Notes under the pieces: generated by a model
What the model saw: the letters and a program-made list of their open reading frames with translations, nothing else
What the model was told of the DNA's origin: nothing
Databases searched by the model: none
Translations under genes and position numbers: made by a program
Shown here: piece after piece, positions 8,885 to 18,605 of the stretch
How positions within the stretch are numbered: the stretch's first letter is position 1
Layout of the letters: each line of letters starts with the position of its first letter
Assembly (NCBI GenBank): GCA_037447655.1
Contig: JBBHKE010001523.1
Location: 188,001 to 212,236, forward strand
Length of the DNA stretch: 24,236 bases
Source: Zygnema cylindricum
Lineage: Eukaryota > Streptophyta > Zygnematophyceae > Zygnematales > Zygnemataceae
Direction of reading: 5' to 3'

Positions 8885-9091
8885 CACCGCGAATCGCTAC
8901 TAGCGTTAATCACGCTAATTCGGCGCCCATACTTTTTTACCCAAATTCTTAAATAGAGTGATTAAAAAACTCTAAAAACCAAATTAGAGTGACTGATTTC
9001 CTTGAAAATCGCCAAATTCCCAATTAGCGTTAATCACATTAATTGTTCTTTAACACTAAAGATTTGTTAAAGCTAATAGCAATTCGCGGTG
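8885..9091. mobile_element. MITE, CACCG-GAATCG family, TA target site (207 bp)
   Basis: Left end CACCGCGAATCGCTACTAGC, right end (reverse complement) CACCGCGAATTGCTATTAGC; TA at 8883-8884 and 9092-9093. Inner inverted repeat GTTAATCACGCTAATT on the left and AATTAGCGTTAATCAC on the right. Closest relative of the 4883-5099 copy. Confidence 0.78.
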
Positions 9092-9093
9092 TA

Positions 9094-10203
9094 GCCTCGT
9101 AGGTTACTAAACAAACTCATTTGTAGAGGAAAAAGGAAAAGAAACTTTGTTTATACGAGACTGTACAGTAGTGCCTCGACGAGTAAGAATAAGTCTATTC
9201 ATCCCGAAACAAGCACTATCGAGCCCTCTGAATGTGATTCTTCATGCATAAAAACATTAAGAAGTAAAACGAAAAATAATACTCCCCGTGAATGAACCTA
9301 TACGGGTCAAAATGGCGTGGCCTCATGGATGAGAAATGGGAAGGGAAACAAAAATAAATTACCCCATCTCCATTTTTACCTCGATGTGGGCCCATGGCGC
9401 ATTTGTCTAAACGCCAGATAGAATAAACTAAACCTCGTTGGCTATGCTAACAACTTAAACAACCATTCATAACATAACCTTCATGTTTGGGAATAAACAA
9501 ATTTATAATATACTAACATAAAAAATAAATGATTCAAAATGTCGTGTTGTTTGTAACAATAACTTCTACAAACGTACAAAATTTTCTTGAAATCCTAACA
9601 AATCAACAATTACTCGCCGTTAAATAAAAGACATAAAATTGGAAAAGCTTAAGATATTTATGTCTTCTTTAGTACTCAAAAAATGGTTTATACCACCTAG
9701 AGGAGACGACCAAATAAAATATACACACCCATGACCAACTCTCCAAAAACCTAAAAACACACGTCTCTTCTACACAAAGACTCGTCGAATACCTCTCTTT
9801 GCCTTGGTACCTTACAACCGACGAGCCTTTAATTGGCATTGTTGCTAAACCAAGCACTTTCGACAAAAACCACAAAACAACTCATAAATGGCAAGAAGAC
9901 AAGCAAGTGAATATATTTAGTTCTTAATCAACTTTGCCTTACACATTAAAACGATTCGAAAAAATCTTGCTCTTTACTCGTCAAACCAATATAGAATCCC
10001 ACATCGACAAAATTATAAGAATCAATACCTAAAGCCAAAAGTGGCACAAATGGACTTCACATGTGTTACAACGTTGGAGAATGGCAAATATTTTTACTTA
10101 TATAACGTGGGTTGAATAGACTAGATAATTGTCCCCAACCGGAAAAATCATCGTTTGAAAGAGTTTTCCATTAACATCCCATACGCATCTTAAACGAAAT
10201 GTT
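9094..10203. other. No gene recognised
   Basis: AT-rich intergenic sequence after the 8885-9091 MITE. Only short frames without coding character are present, and no terminal repeats or tandem arrays were noticed. Confidence 0.5.
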
Positions 10204-10623
10204 GTATCTCCCATGAGACACATCCACTCTATGTACATTCTAGTTTGTTTGGAAGTAATTGCATAAATCTATCCAACCATGTAAGCTATTGCGAGATTAA
10301 GCTTGTCATAATTTTTATATCCAGCATAAGTTGACTTTGACAAGACATATCTCTTAACATATTGACCCAACTACATTTAGTACGCTGTTTAGCGCAGACC
10401 AAAACTCCAACATATATGATAAATAATGCTCTTCAAAATCGTTTTTGACACCTTGATGACATAAGAGTGAGGTGCTTCAAAATTGACCCGCAAACTCCTC
10501 CCAATGGATCTAATAAGATGGTTATAATGGTCTAAATGTTACATAACAGTACATACAATTAATCATTAGCTAAGATGCGTCATGGTTGTGCGTGAAAAAC
10601 TATAAGGGTAAATGTGGTGTTTA
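10204..10623. repeat. Left part of the interrupted 869-bp repeat unit
   Basis: About 410 bp matching 17214-17640 with moderate divergence, including GGAAGTAATTGCATAAATCT and TTGACACCTTGATGACA. The match ends at TTA, immediately followed by GGGTATGG, where the 17-kb copy continues without a break. Confidence 0.75.
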
Positions 10624-11150
10624 GGGTATGGTTACATCAGCCAAAAAATGAGGTTTAGGGTGAAGTTCCATTAGGACATTCTGTAATAGTACGGCCAACA
10701 TTACAGAATGCTACAATTTGAACGAAGTTCTATTGCGCAGAGTCTGTAAACCACCTGCTTCTAATAGAATGGTACCACGTAAGTCAATATCGGATATTGA
10801 AAATCGTCAATGATTTTCACACCGACCAAAAATCTGCATTGCGTACCATGTACGTGTGGACCAGGTCATCGTTCAACACAACTTTTGTACTCTTTGCAGA
10901 CACCTTGTAAGGTACAACCTCATTTTTTTAGGGTTCCTATTATTTCGCGTGACGACTGAGCGTTGCCAAAAATAGTGTGACAAATGGGCGCTAACAAAAA
11001 TAGTGTGAGGGAAGTGCGTTACGACATTTCGTTTGTATTTTTTGTTGGATTTTTGAATGCGTATATCGTGTGCGAAATTTGTTGATTTTCGTTGGTTGCC
11101 ATCTTCACACGTATGCTCATTATCCGACGTGTCGCGACTCAATTTTTTTT

Positions 11151-11190
11151 GTAATTGGTGATGTACCTCGCGAGGTACATCACCAATTAC
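11151..11190. repeat. Perfect 40-bp palindrome without spacer
   Basis: GTAATTGGTGATGTACCTCG is followed directly by its exact reverse complement. It can form a 20-bp cruciform stem. GGTGAACCTCC follows at once, and an inverted GGAGGTTCACC lies at 12012-12022. Confidence 0.95.
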
Positions 11191-11696
11191 GGTGAACCTC
11201 CATTAAGCGAAAAGTAAGGTTCATTACTGGAAAAGGTGCATTTTCGTAAAAGGCCAGCGCATTTTAGAACAAGGCCGTAGTGATTTTTTTTTTTTTATAA
11301 AACATGATTATTGGCGATTCGTCAAGATTCTCCAAACTTTTGGGTGAAAATTTTGACCGTCCGATTTTGAGTTTTTCAAAGCAAATGCTTCTTCTGTCCA
11401 GTGTGTGGCAAGTCTCCTCAACTGTCCTCAGGAAGAGACTTGCCAAATATTGGACGTGTCTTTTAATACAATTGGAAACAAAAAGGTATGATCCACGACG
11501 GACGAGCGATGACGACCTCACAATTGGAAAAGACCACGTGCCTTTCTATAGGGCATATTTCAAATGGACAAAAAAATCTTTGACGCAGAATATCTCACCG
11601 ACGACTCTTTTCCTTCGTTGAAAAAACTTTGCGTACAAAACATAATGGCAAACGATAAAGTTCAAGTTTTCATTTTGAAAATGATTTCAAAACGGT

Positions 11697-11789
11697 AGGT
11701 ACAACGAAATGACCAGAACGTACAATTTGTACATTAGCAGTTGTTACAACGAAATGACAAGAACGTACAAATTGTACATTCCCGTAGCG
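11697..11789 (+). repeat. Direct duplication of about 37 bp
   Basis: TACAACGAAATGACCAGAAC and the following GTACAATTTGTACATT occur at about 11700 and again at about 11752 with two differences. Confidence 0.8.
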
Positions 11790-12391
11790 CTGCTAGATAT
11801 TTAAACTTGCGTTCGTCCGTACATACACCGTTTAAATTTTGTGCTATTCGAATTTTGTAATATTCCTGGCTTGTTGAATCAGATCCTATAAGGTTCCAAT
11901 CGCAATCTAGCACGTTAGCAATTGGTGCCTCGGTGGCACAACCTGATGGAGAAGTGATACAAATATTACTGCCAGTAAACGTCTATGTACGATTACTGGA
12001 AATGCCTGAGGGAGGTTCACCCTTAAAGTAACTTTCGAAGCGAATGCTTCGCGAAAAAATATCCAACGGTCATTGTTAACTCCTAGACTTTTGGAGAATA
12101 TTGGCAAGATTCTATGTAATGTTGTTTTCCGAATAAAAACTAAATAAGAGGTATGACGTAGTACCGAGAGGTTTGAATTTTTGTAAACAATCTCACTTTT
12201 CGTCTAATGGAACTTTACCCTTAATACATAATTTTGTACTTGCCCGTACCATGCCGTACTATATTTTCGTGAGTTTCTTTGAAAACAACATTACAGAAAA
12301 TAAGATTACGATTCTCCAAGTATCCTCAAGAAAACATCGACCGTCCGATTACATTTTGGTCTTTATATGCAAAACAATAGCTTTATCCGCC

Positions 12392-12438
12392 TCTGTATTG
12401 ATGAACCCACCTCCCGGAGGTGAGTTCACAATTACAGA
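12392..12438. repeat. Imperfect 47-bp inverted repeat related to the 11151 palindrome
   Basis: Two 23-base arms (TCTGTATTGATGAACCCACC...) flank a single central C, with about four mismatches between the arms. Arm sequence, centre and flanks (GACCGTCCGAT about 50-180 bp away) resemble the 11151-11190 locus. Confidence 0.75.
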
Positions 12439-12780
12439 AACAGTCAATTCGCTACACCTGGACGATAGACACATGCGTTGATGAAAAACGATTTTTTTCA
12501 CACGTCCCCAAAGTCACGTGCCTTCCGACAAGGTGATCGTAAAATCTTTGCCAAAATGAAATACGGTTTTGTCCTGAAAGTTAGTAGAGTGAAAGAGATC
12601 TTTAAGATACATTAACGCGGTACATCATAAATGTCCTATAAGCATAAAACTCACAGAGTAAACTAACGAATACTACGTTACGTGCGCATAAAACAATTTC
12701 AAACTTTATAAAATTCATCGTAAAATTCGTATTTTGTTTTTATTTTAAAATTTCAAAAATTTAAATATTCAATACCCTGA

Positions 12781-13316
12781 AAAACTGATAAGTGCAGCGA
12801 ACTAGCGGCGAGCGCTGGAATTTACGGCGTCCCTAACGGCGGCTTCCTTCTTAAGACGGATTGGAGGACAGATGAATATACTTACGCGTGTTGAAATTTA
12901 TAGATTTTTATAGTATTTTCTAGGTTTAAATATGTTTTTATAAAAGGAAAAAGGACGGACAGCCTGCCTCCACCTCCGCTCTCTAGCTTCCATACTTGTT
13001 GTAGTCACTGAAGGCCATAATTTCCGCGGCTCGCCGCTCACATAAAATTAAGCGTGCGAGACGCCATAAATTCTGCGGCTCGCCGCTCAGATAAAAATAC
13101 TTGTGCGAGACGCCATAAATTCCGTGGCTCGCCGCTGAGATAATAATACGCGTGCGAGACGCCATGATTTCCGCGGCTCGCCGCTCAGATCAAAATACGA
13201 GCGCGCAAATGAAGCAAAACTGTAAAACTGATAAGTGCAACGAACTAGCGGCGCGAGCCGGAATTTACGCCGTCTCCAACGACTGCTTCCTTCTGAAGAC
13301 GGAGTGGAGGACAAGA
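12781..13316. repeat. Two diverged 90-bp repeats bracketing a 49-bp minisatellite
   Basis: AAAACTGATAAGTGCAGCGA... at 12781-12871 recurs at 13224-13315 (same order: GGAATTTACG, CTTCCTTCT, AGACGGA, GGAGGACA). The minisatellite at 13014-13209 lies between them. The bracketed layout suggests a duplicated element or long direct terminal repeats, but no other retroelement feature is seen. Confidence 0.6.
13014..13209 (+). repeat. 49-bp minisatellite, four units
   Basis: GCCATAA starts at 13014, 13063, 13112 and 13161 (GCCATGA), exactly 49 bp apart. Each unit carries GCGGCTCGCCGC (one GTGGCTCGCCGC), a hairpin-forming GC core in otherwise AT-rich DNA. Confidence 0.9.
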
Positions 13317-13422
13317 TAAAAAATAAGCCCGCGCAAATGAAGCAAAGTTTTTTTTTTTTAATGTCAGATCAATTTTTCGTATAGTTCAGACGTACGAAAT
13401 TTACAAAAGTTACGAGACAAAC

Positions 13423-13995
13423 CATAGTTCAAAAGTAGGCATTTTTATTGTAGGCCTTTGGTAGGCTCACAAAACTTGGCACAAAACTCGCGTAGCGTAC
13501 GCATACTGTATGTGTGTGCGTTTGTGCACACACCTGTACGAGCGTACGAATCTGACGTAAGATGATAGTATAGCGCATGCCGCCGAACGTAATTTTTTAG
13601 CGAACTGACACAGCGTAGGATGACATTGCGTGGGAAAAAAAACCAGGGGAAAAAAAACCCGCATACGGGCAACCAAACAAAACCCGATGGAGAGCGGTGA
13701 GAGTGCGATGAGAGAGAGTACGGAGAGTTCACAGTTTTTTTCGGCAAGCATTTTTGGCTTTTTGCAGCCACCAACGGGCAGGTTTTGGTAATATTTTTGG
13801 TAGTGTGCAATTTTCTTTTTTTATCGTCCCATACTGCTAGGTTGGTCAATTTGTTGCTTTATTTAGTGTGGCCTTCAAAATTGCAGACGTTAATATGACA
13901 GATTGTCCTGTCGTAAGTAGTGTTATGGGCTTTTCATGAGATTTTCTTAGATCGCTACTTTGTTCAACGACAGTCAGATCGTCCAAATCTGACAG
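13423..13995 (+). repeat. Expanded copy of a repeat also present at 16646-16780
   Basis: CATAGTTCAAAAGTAGGC at the left and GGGCTTTTCATGAGATTTTC...GATCGTCCAAATCTGACA at the right match the compact copy at 16646-16780. About 430 bp in the middle (13475-13908) are present only here. Confidence 0.65.
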
Positions 13996-14527
13996 TTTAA
14001 ATAAAAAGTCGCTCAAAACTCACAGAAAAAGATTTTTTTGTCCGATTTTTTTTTTCAAATTTAGACATGACGTTTAATTCTCTATTGATCCATATGCAAC
14101 TTAACCCTGTTACTACTTTATTTGATTTTTCGGCCAATACAATATGGGTCTTAAGGGTATATTGTATTTTTTGCGTACAATAGGTATATTGTATGGGTGT
14201 ACTTGCACCTACTTTTGAACTATGAAACAAATGAATACTACGTAGTTTTCGTAAAAGAGTCCAAATCCGTACGAATAGAACATCTATGCGGTACACTGAC
14301 GAAGTACACGTACCTAATATGCAAGTACGGATTCCCATACGAAAATGGTCGGTTTACAAATCTTTGATGATTTTAGAGATTTGATCGTCAACTTACGTGG
14401 AAAAAACAAATAAAAACACGTATGTAAAAAATTATTTACAGACGATGCGCGATGTAACCGAGGCCTCTGTACTACAAAAATGTTGTTGTCCGTACTATTA
14501 GAAAGACCTCCTGGTGTAACCATACCC

Positions 14528-14768
14528 TAAGCGTTAATCTTTTGTTAGGTCTAGGTCATTAATCCCAAAATAGAATTGACAAGACCTGTTTTCCTTACAG
14601 TTATGTTTTCTTTACATTAACAGCGATTCACGGTGTAGTTTACTGAAATTCGTACATTTTTGTACCATTCCGCATTGTTTGTTTTTTATATTTCGACGAG
14701 TCACCGTTCGATGTTTTCTGTTTCAGCATCCTCGAAGGAGTCGCGCCATCTAACTAATAGATGTCTAA
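14528..14768. repeat. Middle part of the interrupted 869-bp repeat unit
   Basis: Matches 17648-17895 with roughly 8-10% differences plus small indels (for example GAGTCACCGTTCG against AAGTCATCATTGACCGTTCG). It ends in GTCTAA, where element 14769-15498 begins. Confidence 0.8.
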
Positions 14769-14866
14769 GGGTACGTCCCCATGTAAGTGATACTTTGAAA
14801 AAGTATTTTGGACTGTAGTGAAGTGTTCCGTACTACTTTGAAAAGCGTCCCTATGTGCGAAAATGG

Positions 14867-14945
14867 TAGTGTTGTGTATCGGTAAGGATTTGCCGATAAC
14901 CGATATGGGCCTTTTTTCGGGGACCCGATAATCGATATATTGGTA
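14867..14945 (+). mobile_element. Solo hAT-like end inside element 1
   Basis: TAGTGTTGTGTATCGGTAAG resembles the 8033 terminus (TAGTGTTGGGTATCGGGTA). It starts exactly where elements 1 and 2 stop matching, after GCGAAAATGG. No partner terminus was found. Confidence 0.5.
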
Positions 14946-15160
14946 CGGCGATTTGGCAGTATTATCATCGCGACCCACTTCCAGCTCATCTTCACACTTG
15001 CAATGAAATCAAATCGCGACCTGCTTTTAATCAAAATACTACCCTATTGACGAATAGAAATCTTGGGTTGCACGCGTCAAAAGGTTTCATTTGTTTTTTT
15101 GCAGTTGGGAGAATACACGAAAAAAAAATTGTTTGTCTGTTTGCTTATGTTGTCCACTTG

Positions 15161-15375
15161 TGGGCGTATACAAATGTCATTTTGTAGACGTAGGCGATTG
15201 CTTATGTCGTTCACGTGTGGGCGTCAACAAATGACAGTTGGCGTCGACAGTTGTCCTAGTATATCAGGAACTCTTTGCGGCGTACAAATGTCCGCAGTTT
15301 GTTCCGAGACCGTTGGCGCCTACAAATGTCAGCAGTTTGGGTTTCGCAAGGATTGGCGACGTGTACAGCTGCCAC
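15161..15375 (+). repeat. Degenerate GGCG-ACAAATGTC repeats in element 1
   Basis: Variants GGGCGTATACAAATGTC, GGGCGTCAACAAATGAC, GCGGCGTACAAATGTC, TTGGCGCCTACAAATGTC and TTGGCGACGTGTACAGCTG recur at irregular 35-60-bp spacing. Related GTTGACGCCAACAAAAAC-type sequence is in element 2 (15640-15730). Confidence 0.6.
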
Positions 15376-15501
15376 ATATTCAAAATAATGAACGGGCAAG
15401 TAATTATTCACATGGGCACACTTTGAAAAGTACACCGTAAAATCAACGCTAAATTCCAAAATAACGTTTCAAAATATCGGTTACATGGGGACACGCCCTA
15501 A

Positions 15502-16455
15502 GGGTACGTCCCCATGTAAGTGATACTTTGAAAAAGTATTTTGGACTGTAGTGAAGTGTTCCGTACTACTTTAAAAAGCATCCCTATGTGCGAAAATGGA
15601 ATCGAAACTTTGAAATGTGACGGGTGTAGACGTAGGTACAACTTTGTGACGGTTGACGACGACTACGAAATTGTTGACGCCAACAAAAACAGCGACAGTT
15701 GTAGACGTCTACAATTTTGTAATTTTGTGACATGGCAAATGTTTAGGGTTTTGTAACATTGTGACGCCACGCTCACTTGTGAGGTCACAGATTCAAGAAC
15801 TTTCGGCCATGGATACCCGATTTCGTTTTCTCAACCTTTTTCGCTCTACTTGCCATGAAAATATACATAAAGGTAGTCAAAAGAATTATTTTTCAAATAT
15901 CTTTCATTTCATACCAGTTTTGTCGTGCCTCATTCTAAAAAGTGTACGAAAGAAGTGATAGTGTGAGAGGGAGTGGGGAGAGGCGACGACGATGCAAAAT
16001 TCTACCGAGGACCCATGAATGAAATTGGAGGTCCGAGACCCCTGCAGATTTTTTCCTGTACATCCTCATCTTTTCCGTACATGCACGTGACGGGCAGGGA
16101 GAATAATAGCGAGTACTCTCCCTCGTCCTAAAATTTTCCCACTCGTGTGGCGCGTGCGTGGATCATTTTTCATTCGTTGTTTGGGTGGTACTTTCCGTGA
16201 ATTCAGGTCGCGAGGTGATTTTTGATGAAGTTTTTTGACGGGCTGGATTCTCTTGCCCGGGGGTCGAAAAAAAGTAAACGCCAAAATGCGTTCACATGAC
16301 GACAAACATGAAGTACATTCAAAGTATCGACTTGAGGTTTGCTGTACTTTTAAAGAATTGATTTTTTGTACGGCTACATTTTTTCTCGTACGGAACTGCG
16401 TTTTCGGTAAAAACGACAGATTAAAGTCGATAATTTAATACATGAGGACGTACCC
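15502..16455. mobile_element. GGGTACGTCC TIR element 2 (954 bp, PIF/Harbinger-like)
   Basis: Left end GGGTACGTCCCCATGTAAGT, right end (reverse complement) GGGTACGTCCTCATGTATTA, flanked by TAA at 15499-15501 and 16456-16458. Its first 95 bp are nearly identical to element 1, then the interiors diverge where element 1 has the hAT-like sequence. It shares one TAA with element 1. Non-coding as read. Confidence 0.75.
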
Positions 16456-16645
16456 TAACATCCTCCACCATTCTCAAGGAGCGACAGTAGCCAGCTGGCC
16501 GTGTACAACCGCTACATCGAATCCAAAGCTAATTGCCACGGTGGAATGTCAATGACTCCTTTACACGTCGTATTCCCCAGAATCCACCAGAAATCTTTGT
16601 CGGAGAGCCTTCTTTTGTCCTTTGTGGTTTACCGCGACTTTAGAT
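16456..16645. repeat. Right part of the interrupted 869-bp repeat unit, nearly identical copy
   Basis: 190 bp match 17893-18082 with a single difference that I can see (CCTTCTTTTG against CCTTCCTTTG), far less than the left-hand parts of the same unit. Confidence 0.9.
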
Positions 16646-16780
16646 CATAGTTCAAAAGTAGGCGTTTTTTGGTAGGCCGTTTGTAGGCCGCCTTTAGCGT
16701 AAGTTGTGTTACGGGCTTTCCATGTGATCTTCTTAGATCACTACTTTCATCAGCGACCGTCCGATCGTCCGAATCTGACA
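16646..16780 (+). repeat. Compact copy of the 13423-13995 repeat
   Basis: CATAGTTCAAAAGTAGGCG joins within 60 bp to ACGGGCTTTCCATGTGATCT. It follows directly on the 190-bp near-identical block that ends at 16645. Confidence 0.65.
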
Positions 16781-17213
16781 TCTCTCCATGCATTCTCAAG
16801 ATTGTCAAGATGGCTTTTAATGGGATGTTGAGTTCACAAGGTGCAGATTACATGGTTATTAAGGAGCATGCCAAGATAGGTGCTTCACATTATTTGCACG
16901 ATATTTCGCAGGACGTCGATTCCAAGCGGATACTCATTAGAGAGGAGACTTCCGATTCACATTTTCGCGGGCTTCTGGTTGTGTTTGCTAGCCTCTCCGC
17001 ATGCTAGAAGCTGGGGGGGAATTAATGGATGTCTCTTTCAGCTTTCGACTCATTTTCCTTTTATCCCTTCTACCTGTTATTTCTTTTTCATATTGTCATG
17101 TTCATTTTTGCTTTGTTATGTAATTCTTTTGCTTGAGGATTTTCATTGCTCGTTTGTTCCACTTTTTCGGTACAGCTGGTTGGGTTGCATGATTTCTGGT
17201 TCGATTAGACACA
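16781..17213 (+). other. No gene accepted; possible decayed coding stretch
   Basis: A 65-codon open frame at 16810-17007 (MAFNGMLSSQGADYMVIKEH...) is followed by a purine-rich AGCTGGGGGGGAA at 17009-17021, which could be the end of a decayed retroelement with its polypurine tract. I recognise no family and rate this as weak. Confidence 0.2.
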
Positions 17214-18082
17214 TGCACGACAACATCCACTCTACCTACATTTTTGTCCGTTTGGAAGTAATTGCATAAATCTATCCAAACATGTAAGCTAAGACCTTTT
17301 TGGTTACGAATTTGCCGAGATTTAGCTTGTCAAAGTGTTTAGATCCACCATTAGTTGACTTTGACAAGGCATATCTCCTAACCTATTAACCCTAACTACA
17401 TTTTAGTATGTCGTTTAGTGCAGACCAAAGCTCCAACAAATATGAAGAGGAATGCTCTAAAAAACTTTTTTTGACACCTTGATGACACAATAGTGAGGTG
17501 CTTCAAAATTGACCCGCAAACTCCTCCCAATGGATTTAATAAGATAGTGATAATGGTATAAATGTTACACAAGCAGTACATACAATTAATAATTTGCTGA
17601 GATGCTTCATGGTTGTGGGTCAAAAACTAAAGGGTAAATGTGTCGATTAAGCGTTAACCTTTTGTTAGGTCTCGGTCATTTTTCCCAAAATAGAATCGAC
17701 AAGACCCGTTTTCCTTACAGTAATGATTTCTTTACACTAACAGCGATTCACGGTGTGGTTTACTGAAAGTCGTACAATTTTGTACCATTCCGCATTGCTT
17801 GTTTTTTCTATTTCGACAAGTCATCATTGACCGTTCGATGTTTTCTGTTTCAGCATCCTCGAAGCAGTTGCGCAATCCAACCAATAGATGTCTAACATCC
17901 TCCACCATTCTCAAGGAGCGACAGTAGCCAGCTGGCCGTGTACAACCGCTACATCGAATCCAAAGCTAATTGCCACGGTGGAATGTCAATGACTCCTTTA
18001 CACGTCGTATTCCCCAGAATCCACCAGAAATCTTTGTCGGAGAGCCTTCCTTTGTCCTTTGTGGTTTACCGCGACTTTAGAT
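17214..18082. repeat. Uninterrupted 869-bp repeat unit (pre-insertion reference copy)
   Basis: Three consecutive parts of this unit recur further left: 17214-17640 matches 10204-10620, 17648-17895 matches 14528-14768, and 17893-18082 matches 16456-16645. At both junctions this copy is continuous (GATTAAGCGTT near 17646-17653, and GTCTAACATCC at 17890-17900), so it preserves the sequence as it was before the insertions that split the other copy. Its minus strand carries a decayed coding-like stretch near 17520-17600. The MITE-type terminus CAGCGATTCACGGTG (17741-17755) is internal to it. Confidence 0.75.
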
Positions 18083-18362
18083 AGCATGCTTCGTACAAAT
18101 CCTACATTCCGACTGTACGACTGGAAAATCTTTGATAATTTCCCAATTCCGACACAAATCTACGTGGTACCGCCCGTATAAAAACTCGTACGTACGAGCT
18201 ACAGTACAGTACTATAGGCACGACCTGAATGGAAAGTTGGCCTGGAAACCACTGCCAGTAAATGTCGTCGTACAATTGTTAACGGGACAATCTAAAACTC
18301 CAATAGATGTGTCCAGCAGTTCATTCCAACGTCTCGTTGTAGATCGAAACTCCATTCCACTA

Positions 18363-18596
18363 CACCGTGAATCGCTGCTCCTGTAGTCTGCTACAGTGTT
18401 GTTAATGTTTTTTTCGTCTCTATAAACACCTATTCTCCGTACACGCATATCGGTTTTGAGATCTGACGGTTGAGATTGAATTGTAAGATTCTCAGCCTCC
18501 GATTGACGGTCTCAAATTGAAAACGGACAAGAGTGTACGGTGAAAAGATGTTTTAAGTGGCGAAAAAAATAGTAACACTAATAGCGATACTCGGTG
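18363..18596. mobile_element. MITE, CACCG-GAATCG family (234 bp)
   Basis: Left end CACCGTGAATCGCTGCTCCT preceded by TA; right end (reverse complement) CACCGAGTATCGCTATTAGT followed by CA, a decayed TA. It truncates or borders the coding-like fragment at 18606-18730. Confidence 0.65.
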
Positions 18597-18605
18597 CAAT
18601 AATAC

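Larger units (their letters stand above)
10624..14527. mobile_element. 3.9-kb GGGTATGG...CCATACCC insertion, no transposase seen
   Basis: The left end GGGTATGGTTACATCAGCC and right end (reverse complement) GGGTATGGTTACACCAGGAGG are flanked by TTA and TAA. They interrupt a repeat unit whose intact copy reads ATTAAGCG at the same point, consistent with a TA or TWA target. The terminal 250 bp of the right side closely match 8343-8590. The interior is mosaic: related palindromes at 11151 and 12392, a 49-bp minisatellite at 13014, and decayed repeats. Frames up to 134 codons occur but none resembles a protein. It could also be two solo elements that happen to bound the gap. Confidence 0.55.
14769..15498. 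mobile_element. GGGTACGTCC TIR element 1 (730 bp, PIF/Harbinger-like)
   Basis: Left end GGGTACGTCCCCATGTAAGT, right end (reverse complement) GGGCGTGTCCCCATGTAACC; the similarity runs about 43 bp inward, to ATTTTGG. It is flanked by TAA at 14766-14768 and 15499-15501. A 3-bp TAA/TTA target and a GGG start fit the PIF/Harbinger superfamily. It contains a hAT-like end at 14867 and degenerate GGCG-ACAAATGTC repeats. No transposase. Confidence 0.75.

Noticed and set aside
9996-10019. Exact match (ATCCCACATCG) to the plant snRNA upstream sequence element with TATAAG nearby
   Set aside because: The spacing to TATAAG is about 7 bp, not the expected 23-34 bp, and no snRNA sequence follows. The motif also occurs by chance and in plant repeats.
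11191-12022. Possible element bounded by GGTGAACCTCC and GGAGGTTCACC
   Set aside because: The termini are inverted, but I found no matching target duplication, and the inner similarity is confused by other repeats.
13445-13849. 134-codon minus-strand frame inside the 3.9-kb insertion
   Set aside because: There is no recognisable motif, the composition is irregular, and it overlaps repeat sequence that is non-coding in its sister copy.
15063-15440. 125-codon plus-strand frame with recurring CGR-Q and C-QMS peptides
   Set aside because: The peptide recurrence comes from the degenerate GGCG-ACAAATGTC DNA repeats of a TIR element, not from a protein family.
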